A stretch of 10,671 nucleotides of DNA from Bacteroidota bacterium (GTDB lineage: Bacteria > Bacteroidota > Bacteroidia > AKYH767-A > JABDAW01). A program made the position numbers and the translations under genes. Below the pieces are notes generated by a model. It did no database searches. It saw nothing but the letters and a program-made list of their open reading frames with translations, and was not told the origin of the DNA. Of the stretch, positions 6,434 to 10,671 are shown one piece after another (within the stretch, counting starts at the first letter, position 1; each line of letters starts with the position of its first letter). The stretch lies in assembly GCA_023251595.1 (NCBI GenBank), contig JAHEYM010000098.1, positions 1 through 10,671 of the forward strand, read 5' to 3'.

Positions 6434-6932
6434 TTTTTTCATGCGGGCAGATCCAAAACCGGCGAGTAGTCCGGAAGATATCGAAAAACTTATCCAGAAA
6501 ACAAGATCTTACTGCGCTTATCAGGAGCGCGGTCATGAGGAAGTTTTTCAAAAACTGAAAAGAGCGGGTTTATCGAATTCATCCTGCGATCAGATTATTT
6601 CTCAATTAATTTCTGAAGGATATATAAATGAAAGTCGTTTTGCAATTTTATATGCCGGCGGAAAATTCAGAATTAAGAAATGGGGGAAAATTAAAATTGA
6701 ATTATCGCTCCGACAGAAAAAAGTTTCTCCCTATAATATTAAAGCCGCATTAAGTGCGATTGATTCAAAAGATTATCGCAAAACATTGGAGAAAATTCTT
6801 GAGGATAAAATCGAAAGTTTCAAGGGATTAAAATTACCCGTAAAAAAACACAAAGCCGCACAATACGCCATTTCACGGGGATTTGAGGCGGAGATGGTGT
6901 GGGGAATTTTGGCTATGAGTTATGAGTTATGA
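6405..6932 (+). CDS. recX: Regulatory protein RecX
   Basis: RecX binds RecA filaments and modulates recombination. The 175-residue reading has the family's three-helix repeats: 'YCAYQERGHEEVFQKLKRAGL' (about 36-56), 'IISQLISEGYINESRFAILYAGGKFRIKKWGKIKI' (64-98), then 'LRQKKVSPYNIKAALSAID' (102-120) and a C-terminal repeat ending at 'RGFEAEMVWGIL'. The start is uncertain. The ATG at 6405 overlaps rng by 29 bp, while the ATG at 6441 (residue 13) lies 7 bp after the rng stop and gives a length closer to the family norm. Either way the gene is tightly coupled to rng. The last residues (AMSYEL and the TGA stop at 6930-6932) are encoded inside a 7-bp tandem repeat, so the C-terminus has probably been reshaped by that array. 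Confidence 0.9.
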   Translation: MKPAKKSKPDFFMRADPKPASSPEDIEKLIQKTRSYCAYQERGHEEVFQKLKRAGLSNSSCDQIISQLISEGYINESRFAILYAGGKFRIKKWGKIKIELSLRQKKVSPYNIKAALSAIDSKDYRKTLEKILEDKIESFKGLKLPVKKHKAAQYAISRGFEAEMVWGILAMSYEL

Positions 6933-6959
6933 GTTATGAGTTATGAGTTATGAGTTATG
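6914..6959. repeat. Heptamer tandem array (TATGAGT) x 6.6 over the recX stop
   Basis: Six perfect copies of TATGAGT (6914-6955) plus TATG (6956-6959). The recX stop codon TGA at 6930-6932 falls within the third copy. Because the unit is 7 bp and contains one TGA, successive copies place a stop in each reading frame within 21 bp on the recX sense strand. On the opposite strand the unit contains TAA, with the same effect. Perfect copies indicate recent expansion or homogenisation and likely length variation between strains. Confidence 0.9.
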
Positions 6960-6987
6960 TTTGAAATTCAATAAATTGAATTCAAAC
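6959..6987. terminator. AT-rich hairpin between convergent recX and TMTC-like gene
   Basis: GTTTGAAATTCAAT (6959-6972) and ATTGAATTCAAAC (6975-6987) are complementary over 13 positions with one bulged A. The junction is almost gapless, so the tip must open to a 4-nt loop. It lies between two converging genes, 27 nt after the recX stop and 58 nt beyond the end of the minus-strand gene, as expected for a bidirectional terminator. No uridine run follows on either strand and the stem is AT-rich, so intrinsic termination is uncertain. Confidence 0.4.
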
Positions 6988-7010
6988 ATCAACTAATAAC
7001 CATTGCCTTC

Positions 7011-7041
7011 CTTCAACCCTTCAACCCTTCAACCCTTCAAT
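7011..7041. repeat. Octamer tandem array (CTTCAACC) x 4
   Basis: Four TTCAA(C/T) cores at 7012, 7020, 7028 and 7036 are spaced exactly 8 bp apart (CTTCAACC unit). On the minus strand, which is sense for the upstream TMTC-like gene, the unit reads GTTGAAGG. The array ends 4 bp from that gene's stop codon (7046-7048), separated by a T run. The same octamer occurs in the opposite orientation at 10539-10571. Confidence 0.85.
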
Positions 7042-7045
7042 TTTT

Positions 7046-8704
7046 TTATTTACAGTAAAGCTCCAGTGCATCCTTTGCAGCACTTGAGCCGAGTGAAAGC
7101 GCTTTTTTCCAATCCTGACAGGCGCCGGTGGTATCTCCCGTTGTAAAACGCATTACGCCACGTTTACCGAAAACATCTGCGTTGTTTGGGTTGATTGAAA
7201 TATACAAATCCAAATCGGTGAGAGCTTCTTTTCTTTTATCGAGATTGATATAACTTACAACGCGATCATATAACGCATCGGGATCTTTCGGATTTAATTT
7301 GAGCACCTCGGTAAAATCTGATTCTGCTTTTTGAAAATCCTTTTTCTTCATATATACAATGCCCCGATTGAAGAATGCATCTTTCGTGTCATATCCACAC
7401 CCGATTGCCTTTGTATAATCGCTGATCGCATCGTTCGTATTTCCTTTCTCAAATAATATATTTCCATGATTAATAAATGCCAAAGGAACATGATCGTATT
7501 TTGAAATTACATCTGACCAAAGTGTTTCGTCATTTTTCCAGATTTCACAACGAAGGAAAGTAGTGGTTCCAAGAAATAAGAAATAAACACCGGTAGTTGT
7601 AATTAAAATTGTTTTAAATTTTTTGTGTTGAAAAAGTTTTTGAAGAAAAACCGCAGTAAGAAGAAAAAAACCTACTGAAGCAACATAGACAAACCGGTCA
7701 GCCATCATTGAATCTCCCACGGGAAAAATTTGCAAAACCAATGACAAGTTCAAAATAAAAAACAGAGAGGAGAAAACCAGACTTTTATTTTTGCGGAAAT
7801 AATAAATCAGAAATGTTATACCGAGTAGCAATGGAACAAAAAACCAAATCCAAACAGGAAAAGGATCTCCGGGAGACATCGGATACGGATAATAGGCTGA
7901 AAGATGAACAGGAGCAATCAACAAAAATACATAACGAATAACAGCATAACAAGCCACAGTGGCTCTTTCAATCAAAGAAAGATTAAATGAGTGGAGGTTT
8001 TCCGCATGATTACGAACCGCGTGCATTTCAGCCCAAACAAATACAATCCCGACAAGCAGGAATGGAATTTTTTCTAATAAAATTTTTGGTTGAAACCATT
8101 TTCTCCCGATAAAAAAATCATAAGCAATGAATATTCCCGGAAGAACAATCCCCATCGTTTTTGAACCCGCAGATAACAACATAAGTAGCAAGGAAAATAC
8201 GTACCATTTCCATTTTTTTGAATTTGCATATTTAATATAACAGATAAGCGATAGAAAAAAGAAAAATGCGTAAAGGACATCTTTTTGTTCAGCCATCCAG
8301 GCAACAGATTCGACATGGAGCGGATGAATAGCAAAGAGTAGCGCACAGAGAAATGCTGTAATTTTATTTCTCGACAGCAATATTACGAGAAAGAAAACCA
8401 GGATACAGTTTGCAAAATGCAGGAGAATATTTATAGTGATAAATACTTTGGGAGAATCGCCAAAAGCAGACCGTTCAATATTAAATGCAAGAAAAGTGAC
8501 AGGAATATAATTTCCCTGATAAGGCGTGGTGAGGATTGTTTTAATGTTCGTTGACGAAAACCCTTTGGTAGAGGGATTCTCCAGAATATATTTTGTGTCA
8601 TCCCATTTCAAAAAACTGTTTTCCCATGTTCGGCTGAAACAAATGAAAACAGCAATTCCGAGAAGTGCAATTATTACACTGTTTTTTATTTTCGACTCTG
8701 CCAT
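7046..8704 (-). CDS. GT-C-like polytopic membrane protein with C-terminal TPRs (TMTC / O-mannosyltransferase type)
   Basis: A 552-residue protein. Residues 1-385 are strongly hydrophobic, with about ten predicted membrane helices. The N-terminal loop after helix 1 carries 'FLKWDDTKYILENP' (31-44), whose D35-D36 pair is the acidic motif expected of GT-C glycosyltransferases that use lipid-linked sugars. 'IHPLHVESVAWMAEQKDVLYAFFF' (126-149) and 'GDSMMADRFVYV' (330-341) are typical of bacterial proteins annotated as TPR-containing protein O-mannosyltransferases, related to animal TMTC1-4. Four TPR units follow (about 407-438, 441-472, 475-506, 509-540), presumably in the periplasm. The likely role is glycosylation of exported proteins; donor and acceptor are unknown. 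ATG start at 8704. It is monocistronic, flanked by repeats on both sides, and converges on recX. Family membership is fairly secure; the enzymatic role is inferred. Confidence 0.8.
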   Translation of the reverse strand: MAESKIKNSVIIALLGIAVFICFSRTWENSFLKWDDTKYILENPSTKGFSSTNIKTILTTPYQGNYIPVTFLAFNIERSAFGDSPKVFITINILLHFANCILVFFLVILLSRNKITAFLCALLFAIHPLHVESVAWMAEQKDVLYAFFFFLSLICYIKYANSKKWKWYVFSLLLMLLSAGSKTMGIVLPGIFIAYDFFIGRKWFQPKILLEKIPFLLVGIVFVWAEMHAVRNHAENLHSFNLSLIERATVACYAVIRYVFLLIAPVHLSAYYPYPMSPGDPFPVWIWFFVPLLLGITFLIYYFRKNKSLVFSSLFFILNLSLVLQIFPVGDSMMADRFVYVASVGFFLLTAVFLQKLFQHKKFKTILITTTGVYFLFLGTTTFLRCEIWKNDETLWSDVISKYDHVPLAFINHGNILFEKGNTNDAISDYTKAIGCGYDTKDAFFNRGIVYMKKKDFQKAESDFTEVLKLNPKDPDALYDRVVSYINLDKRKEALTDLDLYISINPNNADVFGKRGVMRFTTGDTTGACQDWKKALSLGSSAAKDALELYCK

Positions 8705-8780
8705 CCGTGAGGGTCAATGGTAACAAAAGAGATTTCCTTTCTGAGTAAAATTATCAGTTGTATTGACATCGTATTTACTG

Positions 8781-8975
8781 CGCGCTGATTTCACAGATTT
8801 GATTTCTAACTTTATTAAGAGAGCCGCATTTATTGCGCACCAGATTTCGCAGATATCATTTCTAACTTTATAATTAGCACAACTTCTTCGCGCGCAGATT
8901 TCGCAGATATCATTTCTAACTTTATTATGAGTACCGCATTTTCCTGCGCACAGATTTTTGCATATAATATAACAT
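8781..8975. repeat. ~55-bp tandem repeat, about 3.5 degenerate copies
   Basis: The GATTT anchor recurs at 8787, 8843, 8897 and 8953, giving periods of 56, 54 and 56 bp. Units 2 and 3 share a perfect 28-bp core (8843-8870 and 8897-8924) beginning GATTTCGCAGATATCATT. Unit 1 is close (GATTTCACAGATTTGATT), and unit 4 decays into AT-rich sequence (GATTTTTGCATATAATAT). The linkers are also related (AGCCGCATTTATTGCGCACC versus TACCGCATTTTCCTGCGCAC), so the whole unit is repeated. It fills most of the gene-free gap 8705-9106. The rest (8705-8780 and 8976-9050) is AT-rich, with no ORF, RNA gene or TAnnTTTG promoter that I can see. Confidence 0.85.
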
Positions 8976-9050
8976 ATAATTTGTACTAATTTGAATTACA
9001 TGCAGCATAACATTGTGAGCGGTGACTTAAAAGGGTAACAATTATAATCA

Positions 9051-9106
9051 CTACACCCTAACCACTAATCACTAACCACTAACACCTAACCACAAACACC
9101 TAACCA
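9051..9106. repeat. Heptamer array (TGGTTAG on the minus strand) x 8 after fumC
   Basis: Read on the minus strand directly after the fumC TAG stop (9109-9107), the sequence divides into eight in-phase heptamers: TGGTTAG, GTGTTTG, TGGTTAG, GTGTTAG, TGGTTAG, TGATTAG, TGGTTAG and GGTGTAG. Four are identical. The fumC stop codon is itself in phase with the TAG that ends most units, so the gene effectively ends in the array. Confidence 0.8.
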
Positions 9107-10498
9107 CTATTCTTTGCCTATCATATCTGCAGGTCTCACCCAACTCGAGAATTGTTCGTCGGTGAGAAGACCTAAACCCAGTGCTGCCTGACGAAGCGTA
9201 ATATCTTCTTTTTGCGCTTTTTTCGCAATTTTCGCGGCATTATCGTAACCGATATGAGGATTCAGAGCTGTTACCAGCATCAACGAATGTTCGATATATT
9301 TCGCAATTGTTTTTTCATTCGCTTCGATACCGGAAGCGCAATGATCGTTGAATGATTTACAAGCATCGCCCAACAAATTCGCCGACATGATGAAATTATA
9401 TATCATCACCGGCTTATATACATTTAATTCGAAATGTCCGTTCATCCCACCAATTGTTATGGCAGTATCATTTCCGATAACCTGCGCGCAAACCATTGTC
9501 ATTGCTTCCGATTGAGTCGGATTTACTTTTCCCGGCATGATGGAAGAACCGGGTTCATTTTCAGGAATAAATATTTCAGCAAAACCGCATCTTGGTCCTG
9601 ATGACATGAGACGAATATCGTTTGCAATTTTATTCAGACTTGCTGCAATCATTTTTAATGCACCCGATGATTCGACAATTGCATCGTGTGCAGCCATTGC
9701 TTCGAATTTATTTTCCGCACTACGAAAAGGAAACCCGGTTAAATCGGAAATTCTTTGAGCCACTAATGTCGAATAACCTTTTGGTGTATTAATTCCTGTG
9801 CCAACTGCGGTTCCTCCCAGCGCAAGCTCAGCGAGATGTGCCAGCGTATTATTCAGCGCGTGAACTCCATGTGTGAGTTGTGACGCGTAACCCGAAAATT
9901 CCTGTCCTAACGTTAGCGGCGTGGCATCCATTAAATGGGTTCTTCCAACTTTTATAATATTAGCGAATTGATCTGCTTTTGCAATAAGCGTATCGCGTAA
10001 TAATTCAACATTCGGAATTGTATGATTTGCAAGAATCGTATATGCAGCGATATTCATTGCTGTTGGAAAAGTATCGTTTGATGACTGTGATTTATTTACA
10101 TCATCGTTCGGATGCAGAATTTTTTTAGCGTCCGTGAGTGCTCCACCATTTGCAACATGTGCGCGGTTGGCAACGACTTCGTTCACATTCATATTAGATT
10201 GAGTTCCCGAGCCGGTCTGCCATACTACGAGCGGAAACTGATCATCTAATTTCCCTGCAAGAATTTCATCACAGACTTTAGATATATGCTCACATTTTTC
10301 GGCCGATAATACTTCCAATTCTTTGTTTGTAATTGCAGCAGCCTTTTTGAGAATTGCAAAAGCCCTGATAACTTCAATTGGTATGAGGTGTCCCCCGATT
10401 TTGAAGTTGTTACGCGATCTTTCTGTTTGTGCGCCCCAGTACTTGTCAGCCGGAACGTTCACCGGACCCATTGTGTCCTTTTCGATTCTGAATTCCAT
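9107..10498 (-). CDS. fumC: Class II fumarate hydratase
   Basis: A 463-residue fumarase catalysing reversible hydration of fumarate to L-malate in the cytosolic TCA cycle. It is the oxygen-stable, iron-independent class. 'GSGTQSNMNVNEV' (96-108) and 'SSNDTFPTAMNI' (139-150) line the active site. 'GRTHLMDATPLTLGQEFSGY' (185-204) carries catalytic His188. The superfamily signature 'GSSIMPGKVNPTQSE' (317-331) carries catalytic Ser318 on the mobile loop. Both numbers coincide with E. coli FumC, showing no insertions up to that point. 'DTMGPVNVPADKYWGAQTERS' at the N-terminus is typical of fumarase rather than aspartase or argininosuccinate lyase. ATG start at 10498. No partner gene is adjacent, and it is bounded by repeat arrays on both sides. 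Length and motifs indicate an intact enzyme. Confidence 0.97.
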   Translation of the reverse strand: MEFRIEKDTMGPVNVPADKYWGAQTERSRNNFKIGGHLIPIEVIRAFAILKKAAAITNKELEVLSAEKCEHISKVCDEILAGKLDDQFPLVVWQTGSGTQSNMNVNEVVANRAHVANGGALTDAKKILHPNDDVNKSQSSNDTFPTAMNIAAYTILANHTIPNVELLRDTLIAKADQFANIIKVGRTHLMDATPLTLGQEFSGYASQLTHGVHALNNTLAHLAELALGGTAVGTGINTPKGYSTLVAQRISDLTGFPFRSAENKFEAMAAHDAIVESSGALKMIAASLNKIANDIRLMSSGPRCGFAEIFIPENEPGSSIMPGKVNPTQSEAMTMVCAQVIGNDTAITIGGMNGHFELNVYKPVMIYNFIMSANLLGDACKSFNDHCASGIEANEKTIAKYIEHSLMLVTALNPHIGYDNAAKIAKKAQKEDITLRQAALGLGLLTDEQFSSWVRPADMIGKE

Positions 10499-10538
10499 GT
10501 TTTTGTTATTTTTAGTTATTATGATTTTGAATAATTCA

Positions 10539-10571
10539 GTTGAAGGGTTGAAAAGTTGAAGAGTTGAATGG
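10539..10571. repeat. Octamer array (GTTGAANN) x 4 upstream of fumC
   Basis: GTTGAA occurs at 10539, 10547, 10555 and 10563, exactly 8 bp apart, as GTTGAAGG, GTTGAAAA, GTTGAAGA and GTTGAATG. It is a diverged, inverted copy of the CTTCAACC array at 7011-7041. The flanking sequence (10499-10538 and 10572-10671) is very AT-rich. I see no ORF and no clear TAnnTTTG element for fumC there. Confidence 0.75.
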
Positions 10572-10671
10572 TTTATTTTTTAACATTTTAGCGCGTATTT
10601 ATTTATTCTATTAATTATAAGTGATTGGTTTAATATTCTTATGAAACCTTACTCTAATAATGATTTAATTT

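Noticed and set aside
6956..6963. TATGTTTG, an exact TAnnTTTG promoter match on the plus strand
   Set aside because: It arises at the junction of the heptamer array and the hairpin, has no TTG at the right distance, and no plus-strand gene lies downstream.
8781..8975. CRISPR-like periodicity of ~55 bp with a ~28-bp conserved core
   Set aside because: The would-be spacers are similar to one another (AGCCGCATTT.. and TACCGCATTT..), copies are degenerate, the spacing varies, and no cas gene is present. It is an ordinary tandem repeat.

Overview
The window looks like ordinary core chromosome from a member of the Bacteroidota, probably an environmental or uncultured lineage. Evidence: a GldE-type CNNM/CorC membrane protein; the mutY-ssb-gldE block; an HU protein of the 'GRNISKN...IPAHNIPAFKPAK' type seen in this phylum; absence of Shine-Dalgarno sequences; and two promoter elements of the TAnnTTTG type used by Bacteroidota housekeeping sigma. 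I see no tRNA, rRNA, transposase, phage gene, defence system or CRISPR array.

Layout. Positions 1-82 hold degenerate GCGCAGATTTCGCAGAT-type repeats. On the minus strand, from about 3171 down to 83, run mutY (adenine DNA glycosylase), ssb (single-strand DNA-binding protein) and gldE, with a 17-bp imperfect inverted repeat between ssb and gldE. Divergently on the plus strand, from 3337 to 6932, run an HU-family DNA-binding protein, a membrane-anchored TPR protein, a 29-residue basic protein resembling bS22/mS38 (AURKAIP1/COX24 domain), a 232-nt stem-loop-rich leader, an RNase E/G family endoribonuclease (rng) and recX. A convergent minus-strand gene (7046-8704) encodes a polytopic GT-C-like protein with C-terminal TPRs, of the TMTC/protein O-mannosyltransferase type. 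A 402-bp gene-free stretch (8705-9106) holds a ~55-bp tandem repeat and a heptamer array. fumC (class II fumarase) follows on the minus strand, and 10499-10671 is AT-rich intergenic DNA with an octamer array.

How the genes work together. The left block is genome maintenance (mutY, ssb) plus gldE. The plus-strand block joins nucleoid structure (HU), a possible small ribosomal protein, RNA processing (RNase G) and RecA modulation (RecX). The two right-hand genes stand alone between repeats.

The least explained content is between the genes. All four ORFs at the end of a transcription block (gldE, recX, the TMTC-like gene, fumC) stop inside or within about 5 bp of a short tandem-repeat array, while the internal gene junctions have none. 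The rng leader can fold into a branched structure. These are more interesting than the protein genes, all but one or two of which belong to well-known families.
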